DNA of 64,000 nt from Candidatus Rokuibacteriota bacterium (GCA_016184125.1 JACPDG010000061.1:1-64000), one strand, 5' to 3'. Counted from the first letter of the stretch, positions 8,272-16,770 are shown. Made by a program: numbers and translations. Notes: generated from the sequence alone by a model not told the origin.

Positions 8272-9645
8272 ATGGACCGTGACCTCGGCTCTCCCACGCG
8301 ATCGGCGACCCGAAGGACCTTCTTGCGGACAGCCACCGCCGCCCTCGCCCTCGGGGCCCTCGGCGGCCGGCCGCCCGCGGTGGCGGGGCAGGCCAAGGAG
8401 TTCAAGGGCGTCACGCTGAGTGGCGCCTGCTTCCAGCACGCTTACACCAACGTGCTCAAGGAGCTGCTCCCGGACTTCGAGGCGAAGACGGGGATGAAGG
8501 TGGACTTCCAGACGCCGGCCTTCCCCGTCTACAACCAGCGCGCGGAGCTGGAGCTCTCCACTCGCGGCAGCGCCTGGGATTTCCTCAACATCACGTTCAT
8601 CTACTCCGGCCGGTGGATCGGCGCCGGGTGGATGACGAGCCTCGAGGAGTTCATCCGTGACCGGAACGCGACGCCGCCCGACTGGGATGCGGACGATTTC
8701 GTCTCCGGCGCGCAGGCCTCGCTCACGGATGCCAGGGGCACGCGGTACGGGTTCGCCTGGGAGGCCGGCGCGATGATCATGGCCGCCAGCCGCGCGGACC
8801 TCATCGACAAGGCGGGCATGAAGCTCCCCGAGACGTTCGACGAGCTCGCGAAGGTCTGCGCGGCGATCGACGGCAAGGACGGCGTCAAGGCGTTCGGCAA
8901 CGACAACCTCCATCACTGGCACTGGCCGCCGTACCTCATGGGATTGGGCGGCAAGGTCTTCGTCGATCCGCCCGGGACCCTGACCCCGGTCCTCGACAGT
9001 CGCGAGGCGGTGGAATCGGCCGACTTCTACGCGACCCTGCTGCGCCAGTATTCGCCTCCGGGCACGCTTTCCCACACCATGGACCAGACGGCGCGCGTTC
9101 ACCGGACCGGGAAGGTCAACATCCGGACCCAGGCGATCGCATGGCTCGTTCCGCTCGCCAACGCCGACGACAGCACGGTGAAGAACACCGTTCGCTTCGG
9201 GTACATGCCGCGCGGCCCCGCGGGGGCGTTTCCGAGCTCCGTGTCACACGGCTTCGGCATTCCGGCCGGTGCCCGGCAGAAGCGTGCCGCGTGGGAGTTC
9301 ATCAAGTGGGCGCTCTCGGGGGAGATGGTGCGGCGCGCCGCGCTCGAGAAGGGGTACATCGCCGTGTGCCGCCGCTCGGTGATCAATGATCCGGCCTACC
9401 GCAAGAACATGACGTTCAACGGCCAGGACGTCGGCGCGCTCTACCTGCGCGTGCTGGAGGAATCCGGACGACTGGGCTACATGCGCTACCGCGTGGTCCC
9501 GGTGTTCCCGCAGGTCGGCGACAAGATCAACAAGGCCATCGAGCGCATCGTGACTCGACAGCAGTCGGCCAAGGACGCCATGGCGCAGGCGCAGCGCGAG
9601 ACGATCGTCGAGCTCAAGAAGGCCGGGATCAAGATCGACGCGTAG
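8272..9645 (+). CDS. ABC importer substrate-binding protein, sugar type
   Basis: The 457-residue protein belongs to extracellular solute-binding family 1, which binds sugars, oligosaccharides or polyols. It has a Tat-type signal ('RRTFLRTATAALALGALGG') and the family blocks 'YTNVLKELLPDFEAKTGMKV' and 'RGSAWDFLNITFIYSGRW'. A GAGGAGG Shine-Dalgarno precedes ATG 8272. Two permease genes follow at once. No ATPase is encoded here, so the importer must use a shared MalK/UgpC-type ATPase from elsewhere. The ligand cannot be named from sequence. Confidence 0.85.
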   Translation: MDRDLGSPTRSATRRTFLRTATAALALGALGGRPPAVAGQAKEFKGVTLSGACFQHAYTNVLKELLPDFEAKTGMKVDFQTPAFPVYNQRAELELSTRGSAWDFLNITFIYSGRWIGAGWMTSLEEFIRDRNATPPDWDADDFVSGAQASLTDARGTRYGFAWEAGAMIMAASRADLIDKAGMKLPETFDELAKVCAAIDGKDGVKAFGNDNLHHWHWPPYLMGLGGKVFVDPPGTLTPVLDSREAVESADFYATLLRQYSPPGTLSHTMDQTARVHRTGKVNIRTQAIAWLVPLANADDSTVKNTVRFGYMPRGPAGAFPSSVSHGFGIPAGARQKRAAWEFIKWALSGEMVRRAALEKGYIAVCRRSVINDPAYRKNMTFNGQDVGALYLRVLEESGRLGYMRYRVVPVFPQVGDKINKAIERIVTRQQSAKDAMAQAQRETIVELKKAGIKIDA

Positions 9646-9656
9646 CGAGCCGCGAG

Positions 9657-10607
9657 ATGCGCGTGGCGGCCTCGGCGGCGAAGCGCGTGGTGGCCGACGC
9701 GCGGCGCGATGCCGCCGCGCTGCCCGCCGCGGTTCGCCGTCAGCTCGCCTGGAAGCTCTGCCTGCTGCCGTCGCTGGCCGTGCTGGGCGCGGTCACGGTC
9801 GCGCCGGCGGTGTACCTCCTCGTCACCAGCCTGACCCCGCTCGACCTGACGCGGCCGGACACGGCGCGGGACTTCACCCGGCCGCTCGTCAACTACAGGC
9901 TCCTGCTCGACGATGATCGCTTCTGGAACTCGGTGTGGGTGCAGATCAAGCTGTCCGCCGCCACCGTCGGGCTCCAGCTCGCGGGCGGTTTCGCCCTCGC
10001 GCTCCTCCTGAACGTGCGCTCCGGCTTTCTCGAGGCCTGCCGCACCGTGTTCCTGATCCCGATGGTGCTGCCGCCGATCGTCGTGGCCATCCTCTGGAAG
10101 GTGCTCTACACCCCCGACATCAGCCCGGTGCACTGGGCGTTCGCCGCGGCCGGCTTCCCGATCCCCGCGCTCATCACCGATCCGAACCTCGCGCTGCCCG
10201 CGATCGTGATCGCGGATGTCTGGGAGTGGCTGCCGTTCACGATGCTCATGGTGCTGGCGGCGCTCCAGATGATGCCGGACGAGCCCGTGGAGGCGGCCCG
10301 GATCGACGGCGCGAGCGCCTGGCAGGTGACGCGTCACGTCGTCGTGCCGTACCTGCGGCCCACGCTCCTGGTCGCGGGTCTCTTCCGGCTGATCGACAGC
10401 ATCAAGGCGTTCCCCCTGATCTTCGTGCTCACGGACGGCGGGCCGGGGACGGTGACCGAGGTGACCAACTACTACGCGTTCCGGCAGGCCTTCAACTTCT
10501 CCTATCTCGGGTTCTCGAGCGCGATCACGGTCGTCATGGTCGCCGCCGTCTTCGCGCTGAGCTGGTGGCTCATCCGCGTGATCGGCGCCGGAGCGGACAT
10601 TGAGTAG
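9657..10607 (+). CDS. ABC importer permease, MalF/UgpA family
   Basis: The 316-residue inner-membrane protein has six or so hydrophobic helices and the EAA loop that docks the ATPase ('EAARIDGASAWQVTRHVVVPYLR'-type region near residue 215). The N-terminal ~35 residues are cytoplasmic and basic. It forms a heterodimer with the next gene's product and takes ligand from the upstream binding protein. The stop (GAG TAG) directly precedes the GCP element that opens the next gene. Confidence 0.85.
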   Translation: MRVAASAAKRVVADARRDAAALPAAVRRQLAWKLCLLPSLAVLGAVTVAPAVYLLVTSLTPLDLTRPDTARDFTRPLVNYRLLLDDDRFWNSVWVQIKLSAATVGLQLAGGFALALLLNVRSGFLEACRTVFLIPMVLPPIVVAILWKVLYTPDISPVHWAFAAAGFPIPALITDPNLALPAIVIADVWEWLPFTMLMVLAALQMMPDEPVEAARIDGASAWQVTRHVVVPYLRPTLLVAGLFRLIDSIKAFPLIFVLTDGGPGTVTEVTNYYAFRQAFNFSYLGFSSAITVVMVAAVFALSWWLIRVIGAGADIE

Positions 10608-10611
10608 GAGC

Positions 10612-10733
10612 ATGTCGGAGAGATCGAGGAGCGCCACGGGTTCCACGGGTGCGTCCGCGCACCCCCCGGGGCGCTCCGAGCGTTGGGGGGCGTGGGGGGC
10701 CATTTCGGGGCCCCCCACACCGCCGTCTAGGCG
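10612..10733 (+). repeat. GCP element A1, forms N-terminus of permease
   Basis: This family A copy runs GTCGGAGAGATCGAGGAGCG, nested palindromes (GGTGCGTCCGCGCACC and CCGGGGCGCTCCGAGCG), the G tracts TTGGGGGGCGTGGGGGGCC, ATTTCGGGGCCCCCC, and ends with CTAGGCG. It matches copy A2 over nearly its whole length. It lies entirely inside the downstream permease ORF, in frame. Confidence 0.8.
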
Positions 10734-11562
10734 GCCTGCGGCGCGACGCGGCCGCCGCCAGCGGTTCCTGGCCCACCTGCTCGCCGTCGTCCTGCTGCTC
10801 CTCGTGAGCGCGCCGTTCCTCTGGCTCCTCGGGATGTCGCTCAAGAGCAACGCCGACATCTTCGCGATGCCGCCCAGGCTCCTGTTCCGCCCGACGGCCG
10901 AGCACTACGTCGCGGTCTGGCACTCGGAATTCCCGCGCGCGCTCTGGAACAGCACCGTCGTCAGCGTCCTCACGACGGGGCTCGCGATGCTGATCGGCGT
11001 CCCCGGCGCCTTCGCGCTCTCCCGCGGGGGCGTGCGCGCGACGGGTCGCATCAGCCTGTGGATCCTGGCCACCCGCATGGCGCCGCCGATCGCGTTCACG
11101 CTGCCGTTCTTCCTCATCTACCGCCACGTCGGTCTGCTCGACACGCGCACCGGCCTCGTCCTGATCTACCTGACGTTCAATCTCTCGCTCGTCGTCTGGA
11201 TGATGCGCAGCTTCTTCGACGCCACCGCCCGCTCGCTCGACGAGGCCGCGTGGATCGACGGCGCCGGCATCTGGGACACGTTCCTGCGGATCAACCTGCC
11301 CCTCGCCGCGCCGGGGCTGGCCGCCACGGCGGTCTTCTGCTTCCTCTTCTCGTGGAACGACTTCTTCTTCGCGCTGATCCTGACGCGCACCAGGGCGGTC
11401 ACGGCGCCGGTGGCCGTGGTGAACTTCCTCAACTACGAGGGCTGGGAGTGGGGGAAGATCGCCGCCGCCGGCACGATGGTGATGCTGCCCGTCCTCGTCT
11501 TCTCGGTCCTGGTTCGACGCTATCTCGTCCGGGGGCTGACCGCCGGCGCGATCAAAGGATGA
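10612..11562 (+). CDS. ABC importer permease, MalG/UgpE family
   Basis: Residues ~45-316 form a MalG-type permease with the EAA loop 'DEAAWIDGAGIWDTFLRINLP' region and six transmembrane segments. The first ~41 residues ('MSERSRSATGSTGASAH' onward) are encoded by a family A GCP element and have no counterpart in the family. The element appears to supply the ATG at 10612. The native protein probably began near 'RRQRFLAHLLAVVLLL'. The reading frame is open through the element, so the gene is probably still functional with a foreign, disordered N-terminus. Confidence 0.8.
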   Translation: MSERSRSATGSTGASAHPPGRSERWGAWGAISGPPTPPSRRPAARRGRRQRFLAHLLAVVLLLLVSAPFLWLLGMSLKSNADIFAMPPRLLFRPTAEHYVAVWHSEFPRALWNSTVVSVLTTGLAMLIGVPGAFALSRGGVRATGRISLWILATRMAPPIAFTLPFFLIYRHVGLLDTRTGLVLIYLTFNLSLVVWMMRSFFDATARSLDEAAWIDGAGIWDTFLRINLPLAAPGLAATAVFCFLFSWNDFFFALILTRTRAVTAPVAVVNFLNYEGWEWGKIAAAGTMVMLPVLVFSVLVRRYLVRGLTAGAIKG

Positions 11563-11614
11563 CCCGCACGAAGCCGGTTGACACCAGCGCCCCAGTCGGT
11601 AATGTCTTGGCCTC

Positions 11615-12604
11615 ATGAAGCTCCACACGCGCCTCTGTGACCTCCTCGGTGTCCGCTATCCGATCTGCCAGGCCGGAATGGCGTGGGTCGCGCGGTCCAA
11701 GCTCGCCGCGGCAGTCAGCGAGGCCGGCGGGCTCGGCGTGATCGCGGCCGCGCACGGAACGCCCCAGGACCTCCGCGACGAGATCCGGCGCGTGCGAGAT
11801 CGCACCGACAAGCCGTTCGGCGTCGACCTCCTCTTCGCCACCCTGCGCGTCGGCGGCAAGGAGGCCGAGCAGTTCACGGACGACGTGAAGGGGTGGGCCG
11901 AGGTGGCGCTCGACGAGCGCGTGCCGGTGCTCATCGCGGGGCTCGGCAATCCCGGGCCGTACACCGCGGAGGCGCGCCGGCTCGGCATCAAGGTGATGGC
12001 GCTCTGCGGCAACGTGAAGCAGGCGCGCGACCACGCGGCGAACGGCGTCGATGTCGTCATCGCGCAGGGACACGAGGCGGGCGGCCACACGGGACGGATC
12101 GGCGGGCTCGTCCTGATCCCGGCCGTCGCCGACGCCGTGGCGCCGCGGCCGGTGGTCGCCGCCGGCGGCATCGCCGACGGCCGGGGCCTCGCGGCCGCGC
12201 TCGCCCTGGGGGCGGAGGGCGTGTGGATGGGGACCCGGTTCATCGCGACGCCGGAGGCGTGGGGACACGAGAACTACAAGAAGAAGATCGTCGCGATCGA
12301 CGAGGAGGGCACGGTGGTCAGCCGGGCCGCGAGCGGCAAGCCGAACCGGCTCATCCGGAACAACTTCACGCGTGACTGGGAGCAGCGGCAGCACGAGATC
12401 CAGCCGTTCCCGATCCAGCTCGAGCGCGTCGGCCGCGCCGCCGCGACGCTGGCCCGCGAGCGGGGCGATATCGAGAACGGCTCCGCCGCCTGCGGCCAGA
12501 GCGCGGGCCTGATCCACGGTGTGGTGCCGGTGCGCGAGGTCATCGAGCGCATCGTGAGCGAGGCGGAGACGGTGCTGGCCCGCTTCGGAAGGCGAGCGAC
12601 GTGA
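11615..12604 (+). CDS. Nitronate monooxygenase-family flavin oxidoreductase
   Basis: The 329-residue protein is a TIM-barrel FMN enzyme of the nitronate monooxygenase / 2-nitropropane dioxygenase family. It has 'YPICQAGMAWVARSKLAAAV' at the start, 'VIAQGHEAGGHTG' (phosphate and active-site His region) and the FMN loop 'AAGGIADGRGLAAALALGA'. These enzymes oxidise nitronates, or act as NAD(P)H-dependent flavin reductases or enoyl reductases. It sits alone between the ABC importer and the acyl-CoA dehydrogenase operon. The exact substrate is open. Confidence 0.85.
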   Translation: MKLHTRLCDLLGVRYPICQAGMAWVARSKLAAAVSEAGGLGVIAAAHGTPQDLRDEIRRVRDRTDKPFGVDLLFATLRVGGKEAEQFTDDVKGWAEVALDERVPVLIAGLGNPGPYTAEARRLGIKVMALCGNVKQARDHAANGVDVVIAQGHEAGGHTGRIGGLVLIPAVADAVAPRPVVAAGGIADGRGLAAALALGAEGVWMGTRFIATPEAWGHENYKKKIVAIDEEGTVVSRAASGKPNRLIRNNFTRDWEQRQHEIQPFPIQLERVGRAAATLARERGDIENGSAACGQSAGLIHGVVPVREVIERIVSEAETVLARFGRRAT

Positions 12605-12628
12605 AACGCTGGACAGTACTGAGAACAC

Positions 12629-12725
12629 GTGAACGCATCGCATCCCCGAGGGCCGTCCCGGGTTTCCCGGGACGGCTCCGAGCCACCCTGGGGGGCTTGG
12701 GGGGCTTCGATAGTCCCCCCATCAT
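12629..12725 (+). repeat. GCP element B1, upstream of acyl-CoA dehydrogenase
   Basis: Family B copy: left end GTGAACGCATCGCAT, palindrome CCGTCCCGGGTTTCCCGGGA, tracts TGGGGGGCTTGGGGGG, and right end TTCGATAGTCCCCCCATCAT. It ends 3 bp before the ATG of the next gene and leaves no visible Shine-Dalgarno sequence. Confidence 0.75.
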
Positions 12726-12728
12726 CTG

Positions 12729-13877
12729 ATGGACTTCGCGCTCACGCCCGAGCAGGAGGATCTCTGCCGCACGCTGCGCGCCTTCGCGGCGCGCGAGCTG
12801 GCGCCGCGCTCCCAGAGCTGGGACAAGGGCGGCGAGTTCCCGTGGGACGTCTGGCGGCAGCTCGGCGAGCTCGGCATCTTCGGCTTCCGCGTCCCGCCCG
12901 AGTACGGCGGCATCGCGTCCGACTTCCTGACGATGGGGCTCGCGACGGAGCAGATCGCGCGCGGCGATTTCTCCTGCACGGCCGGCATCCAGCTCGCGGG
13001 CCTCGCCGGCGAGATCCTCGGCCGCCACGCATCCGACGAGGTCAAGCGGCGCTGGCTGCCGCCCGTCGCCGCCGGTGAGGCGATCGTGGCGCTGGCGCTC
13101 ACGGAGCCGTCCGTCGGATCGGACGCCGCGCGGCTCGTCTGCCGCGCCGAGCGCGACGGCGACGAGTACGTCCTCACGGGCGAGAAGTCGGGCATCACGC
13201 TCGGCATGGCGGCGCACGCGACGGTCCTGTTCGCACGCACCACGGACGCTCGCGCGCGTGGCATCACCACGTTCCTGGTCCCGCTCGACCTTCCCGGGGT
13301 GACGCGCAGCCCGCTGCGCGACATGGGCGGCCGTCTCATCGGCCGCGCGGTGATCTCCCTCGACCACGTCCGCATCCCCGTGTCGCACCGCCTCGGCCCC
13401 GAGGGGGGCGGCTTCTACGAGGTGATGCGCGGCTTCGACTTCAACCGCATCATCATCGCGCTCGCCTGCCTCGGCATCGCGCAGGTCTCGCTCGACGAGA
13501 CGATGGCCTACGTGAAGGAGCGGCACGCGTTCGGCCGCGCGCTCGCGCGGTTCGAGGGCGTGTCGTTTCCGATCGCGGAGGCGGCGACCCAGCTCGAAGC
13601 CGCGCGGTGGCTCTGCTACCGCGCGCTCTGGCTCTGCGACCACGAGATGCCCTTCACGAAGGAAGCGGCGATGGTGAAGTGGCTGGCTCCGAAGCTGGGC
13701 GCCGAGGTCGTTCACCAGTGCCTGCTCCTGCACGGCCACTACGGCTACACCGACGAGCTGCCGTTCGAGCAGCGCCTGCGCGACGTGATCGGGCTCGAGA
13801 TCGGCGACGGCACCGCCGAGGTGATGAAGATCATCGTCGCGCGCGAGCTGATGGGCCGCGAGAGCCTCCCCTACTGA
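12729..13877 (+). CDS. Acyl-CoA dehydrogenase with Asp at base position
   Basis: This 382-residue flavoprotein has the family layout: the helical N-terminus 'MDFALTPEQEDLCRTLRAF', the FAD block 'ALALTEPSVGSDAARL', and a C-terminal helical domain. At the usual catalytic base site ('YEGT' in most members) it reads 'IGDGTAEVMK', which places Asp360 where Glu is common. Unusual bases are known in dehydrogenases acting on alicyclic CoA esters. With the SDR and crotonase behind it, an AliB-like role on cyclohexanecarboxyl-CoA is plausible but unproven. The stop overlaps the next start. Confidence 0.85.
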   Translation: MDFALTPEQEDLCRTLRAFAARELAPRSQSWDKGGEFPWDVWRQLGELGIFGFRVPPEYGGIASDFLTMGLATEQIARGDFSCTAGIQLAGLAGEILGRHASDEVKRRWLPPVAAGEAIVALALTEPSVGSDAARLVCRAERDGDEYVLTGEKSGITLGMAAHATVLFARTTDARARGITTFLVPLDLPGVTRSPLRDMGGRLIGRAVISLDHVRIPVSHRLGPEGGGFYEVMRGFDFNRIIIALACLGIAQVSLDETMAYVKERHAFGRALARFEGVSFPIAEAATQLEAARWLCYRALWLCDHEMPFTKEAAMVKWLAPKLGAEVVHQCLLLHGHYGYTDELPFEQRLRDVIGLEIGDGTAEVMKIIVARELMGRESLPY

Positions 13878-14680
13878 TGCGGCCGGCGCCGCTCAGCGGA
13901 CGCGTGGCGCTCGTGACCGGCGGGTCGCGCGGGATCGGCCGCGGCATCGCGCTCCGGCTGGCGGCGGACGGCGCCGACTGCGTCATCACGTACAGGAAGC
14001 AGGCGCAGCTCGCCGAGGAGGTCGTCCAGGCCATCGAGCGCGGCGGGCGGCGGGCGCTCGCGCTGCCGCTCGACCTCGCGGACCCGACCGGCGTCCCCGC
14101 GACGATGGAACGGGTGGCCGAGCGGTTCGGCCGACTCGACATCCTCGTGGCGAACGCGGCCGCGACCGCGTTCCGGCCGATGGAGGAACAGAAGCCGCAC
14201 AACATCGACCGCACCTTCGCGATCTCGGTCGGATCGTTCATCGCGGCCGTCCAGGCCGCCGTCCCGCTGATGCGCTCGCCGGGACGCATCGTCGGGATCT
14301 CCGGGATCGACAGCCACCAGGCGATGCTGCGCCACGGCGTGCTCGGCGCCGCCAAGGCCGCGATGGAGAGCCTCGTCCGCACGTTCGCGCTCGAGCTCGG
14401 CCCGCGGGGCATCACGGTCAACGCCGTGAGCCCGGGCATCATCGTGACCGACTCGTCGCAGATGTACATGGAGCGCGGGCTCGAGCGCGAGTGGACGCCG
14501 GGGGCGGCCACCGTGATCGAGATGACTCCCGTCCGTCGTCTGGGCACCGCCGAGGACGTGGGGGGGCTCGTCGCCTATCTCGTGTCCGACGCGGCCGGGT
14601 TCCTCACCGGCCAGACGATCCTGATCGACGGCGGACTCACGATGGTCTCGCCGATGAACCGGCTGAAGGAGGGAGCGTGA
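13877..14680 (+). CDS. SDR-family oxidoreductase, 3-hydroxyacyl-CoA type
   Basis: The 267-residue short-chain dehydrogenase has the NAD(P) motif 'TGGSRGIGRG' and 'NAAATAF' in place of the usual NNAG. It also has 'IVGISGIDSHQAMLRHGVLG', where the active-site Tyr of YxxxK appears replaced ('HGVLGAAKAAME': Lys kept, Tyr not obvious), and the C-terminal 'ILIDGGLTM'. The apparent loss of Tyr means it could be a divergent or scaffold-like SDR. TGATG overlap with the upstream gene and GTGA overlap with the next one show translational coupling. In an alicyclic pathway it would fill the BadH position. Confidence 0.8.
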   Translation: MRPAPLSGRVALVTGGSRGIGRGIALRLAADGADCVITYRKQAQLAEEVVQAIERGGRRALALPLDLADPTGVPATMERVAERFGRLDILVANAAATAFRPMEEQKPHNIDRTFAISVGSFIAAVQAAVPLMRSPGRIVGISGIDSHQAMLRHGVLGAAKAAMESLVRTFALELGPRGITVNAVSPGIIVTDSSQMYMERGLEREWTPGAATVIEMTPVRRLGTAEDVGGLVAYLVSDAAGFLTGQTILIDGGLTMVSPMNRLKEGA

Positions 14681-15477
14681 ACCGCATGAGCCCCGACCCG
14701 CGCACCACCGTGGTGACGTTCGAGCGCGACGGCGCGATCGCGCGCCTCGTCCTCAACCGGCCGCAGCAGCTCAACGCCATCAGTCCCGAGCTGCTCGGCG
14801 ATCTCGACGCGATCTGCCAGGCGCTGGAGTCGGACGACAGCATCAAGGTGGTCACGCTCCGCGGCAGCGGCCGCGCGTTCTGCGCGGGCGCGGATCTCAA
14901 GGTCGTCGAGGAGTACGCGCCCGATCCGGACAAGTGGCAGCGCTTCATGACCCGGTGGCACCGCGTGTTCGACCGGATCGAGGCGCTGCCGCAGATCGTC
15001 ATCGGCGGCGTCCACGGCTTCGCGCTCGCCGGCGGGCTCGAGCTCGTCCTCGTGTGCGACCTCACCGTCGCGGACGAGGAGGCGCGCGTCGGGGATCAGC
15101 ACGCGAACTTCGGCCTCGTCGCGGGCGGCGGGGGCAGCCAGCGCCTGCCCCGGCTGATCGGCGCGCGGCGCGCCAAGGAGCTCATGCTCCTCGGCGGCTG
15201 GCTCAGCGCGCGCCAGGCCATGGACTGGGGCCTGGTGAATCGCGTGGCGCCGGCCGGCAAGCTCGCCGAGACGCTCGGCGAGCTCGCGCGGGACCTCGCG
15301 TCGAAGAGCGGCTCGTCGAACCGCACGGTGAAGACGCTCGTGAACCGCTCGTTCGACTGCGATCTCGCGAGCGGGCTCGAGCTCGAGCGCGCGGCGGTCG
15401 CCCGCCACATGCAGAGCGCCGACGCGAAGGAAGGTCTGCGGGCCTTCGCCGAGAAGCGGCGGCCGACGTTCCGATAG
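14677..15477 (+). CDS. Enoyl-CoA hydratase/isomerase-family protein
   Basis: The 266-residue crotonase-fold protein has the oxyanion-hole segments 'AFCAGADLK' and 'GFALAGGLELVLVCD'. The first catalytic Glu is present ('GGLELV'), but the second falls at 'GDQHANFGLVAGGG', where His stands at the Glu position. This suggests isomerase, dehydratase or single-base chemistry rather than classical hydration. I give GTG 14677 (GTGA overlap, AAGGAGG 4 bp upstream); ATG 14686 is an alternative. It belongs to the same operon as the dehydrogenase and SDR. Confidence 0.85.
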   Translation: MNRMSPDPRTTVVTFERDGAIARLVLNRPQQLNAISPELLGDLDAICQALESDDSIKVVTLRGSGRAFCAGADLKVVEEYAPDPDKWQRFMTRWHRVFDRIEALPQIVIGGVHGFALAGGLELVLVCDLTVADEEARVGDQHANFGLVAGGGGSQRLPRLIGARRAKELMLLGGWLSARQAMDWGLVNRVAPAGKLAETLGELARDLASKSGSSNRTVKTLVNRSFDCDLASGLELERAAVARHMQSADAKEGLRAFAEKRRPTFR

Positions 15478-15478
15478 T

Positions 15479-15590
15479 CATGGGGGGACTATCGATGCCC
15501 CCGACACTCGTACGAAGGGGGCTCACGCCCCCCTCGTACTCCCCCGGCCCCGCGCTCGGAGCGCCCCGGCACAGCCGTGGCGCTCCTCGG
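15479..15590 (-). repeat. GCP element B2
   Basis: Family B in reverse orientation: CATGGGGGGACTATCGATGC, then an extra hairpin GTACGAAGGGGGCTCACGCC that occurs otherwise only in copy B5, then GAGCGCCCCGG and the opposing arm GGCGCTCCTCGG. It separates the crotonase stop from the CoA-transferase remnant. Confidence 0.75.
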
Positions 15591-15602
15591 AGCGACGCGA
15601 CC

Positions 15603-15821
15603 GCCGTCCACCTGCCGCTCACCGGCGTGAGGGTCGTCGAGCTCTCGCTCAAGGAGGTCATCGACGAGCCGCAGGCGCATGCCGTCGGGATGATCGAGAC
15701 GGTGCCCGAGCTCGGGATCGAGGTGATCGGCATGCCGGCATCGTTCGACGGCGTGCGACCGCCGATTCGCCGGCGCGCGCCGCGGCTCGGCGAGCACACG
15801 CGGGAGATCGCGGGCGAGTAG
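15603..15821 (+). pseudogene. CaiB/BaiF CoA-transferase remnant, ends only
   Basis: The frame opens with the CaiB-type start 'LPLTGVRVVELS' and jumps directly to the family C-terminus ('ELGIEVIGMPASFDGVRPP', 'RRRAPRLGEHTREI'). A full class III CoA-transferase has about 400 residues. Here ~330 internal residues are missing and the two ends are joined in frame. The original enzyme would have activated the acid degraded by the upstream operon. Confidence 0.7.
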
Positions 15822-15827
15822 GCGCTT

Positions 15828-15927
15828 GTCGGAGAAATCGAGGAGCCCACGGGTTTCCCGGGGCGCTCCGAGCGTTGGGGGGTGTGGGGGGCCATTTCGG
15901 GGCCCCCCACACCGTCGGTCTAGGCGC
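15828..15927 (+). repeat. GCP element A2 with flanking 9-bp direct repeats
   Basis: Family A copy, close to A1: GTCGGAGAAATCGAGGAGCC, palindromic GGGTTTCCCGGGGCGCTCC, TTGGGGGGTGTGGGGGGCC, ATTTCGGGGCCCCCCACACC, then CTAGGCG. The nonamer TAGGCGCTT occurs at 15820-15828 and again at 15922-15930, which looks like a target-site duplication. Confidence 0.75.
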
Positions 15928-16113
15928 TTCGGTGGGCGCGCCCCCGTCCCGCCGACGACGGCGCGGCACGCCCGGCGTGGCGAGAAGCTGACCGGCGACG
16001 CTGGTCATCCGCTATCCATTACAGGCCGCGTTCACGTCACCGCGTGATCGCCAAGTGCGCGACACGAAAAGCGCAAGGCGCGCCGGGCACCGCACTTGCT
16101 TTCCTGCCCGCGC

Positions 16114-16452
16114 ATGACACGCATCCTCCGCATCTTTCAGCCAGGGATCGAAGCGGCGATCAAGGCCACGCTCGTGATGGCGCTGGTCAGCGCGTACGTC
16201 GTCACGTTCGCGTGGGGCTACGAGGGCCGGCAAGAAGCTCGCCGATGGCGGGAGCTCGCGTGCAGTTATCGAGTCAGCGAGCTCGAGCGCGTGACGCCTG
16301 GACTCGCCGACGGACGTGGTGCCTGTGATGTGCTGGATCGCGTCGGGATGAGCCCGATCCGCGAAGGGTCGACGAGCGCCCGGTGGTCGGCGGCGCTCGG
16401 CGCGCGCGTGGTCGGCGTCGGCATCCCGTACATCGGGAGAATCAGTCGATGA
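16114..16452 (+). CDS. Small membrane protein of unknown function
   Basis: I do not recognise this 112-residue protein. It has one hydrophobic segment near the N-terminus ('AAIKATLVMALVSAYVVTFAW') followed by a basic soluble tail. The start is ATG 16114; the upstream TTG in the same frame is less likely. The stop overlaps the start of the next small gene (ATGA), so the two form a mini-operon. Between the CoA-transferase remnant and this gene I see only GCP element A2. Confidence 0.5.
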   Translation: MTRILRIFQPGIEAAIKATLVMALVSAYVVTFAWGYEGRQEARRWRELACSYRVSELERVTPGLADGRGACDVLDRVGMSPIREGSTSARWSAALGARVVGVGIPYIGRISR

Positions 16453-16676
16453 TCCGCACGGCCGCGACGCTGTTCGCGCAGCTCTACCGGAGCCTCTGCC
16501 TCGAGTGCCTCGCGAGCGAGCTCGGCGTCACCCTTCGCGAGGCCGACGAGATCGCTCACGATCTTGCGCGAACCCCGCGGTTCGTGCGGGAGTGGTGGGT
16601 GTGCTCGTGCTGCACCGAGGACGACATCGTCCTGCGGCACGTCCCGATGTGGCCGCTGCAGACCGGCGGCTGCTGA
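16449..16676 (+). CDS. Small cysteine-rich protein of unknown function
   Basis: This 75-residue protein has Cys pairs in 'CLECLASELG' and 'WVCSCCTEDD', which suggests metal binding. The middle ('ASELGVTLREADEIAHDL') could form a helix-turn-helix. It overlaps the upstream small membrane-protein gene by 4 bp. A small zinc-binding regulator is one guess. No family was recognised. Confidence 0.5.
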   Translation: MIRTAATLFAQLYRSLCLECLASELGVTLREADEIAHDLARTPRFVREWWVCSCCTEDDIVLRHVPMWPLQTGGC

Positions 16677-16721
16677 CCCGCTCGGCCCACCGGACGGCAC
16701 CGCGCTGCACGGCGAGCGGCG

Positions 16722-16747
16722 GGCCCCAATTGCTTGAACTGGGGGCC
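16722..16747 (+). terminator. Possible hairpin terminator
   Basis: GGCCCC and GGGGCC form a short GC stem around AATTGCTTGAACT, 46 bp after the small cysteine-rich gene. There is no U-tract, so an intrinsic terminator is only weakly supported. Confidence 0.3.
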
Positions 16748-16770
16748 GTCGTCGGAGTAGCGTGCTCCCG

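Noticed and set aside
8272-11562. Complete ABC importer operon
   Set aside because: No ATPase gene is present next to the binding protein and two permeases; only a partial set can be claimed.
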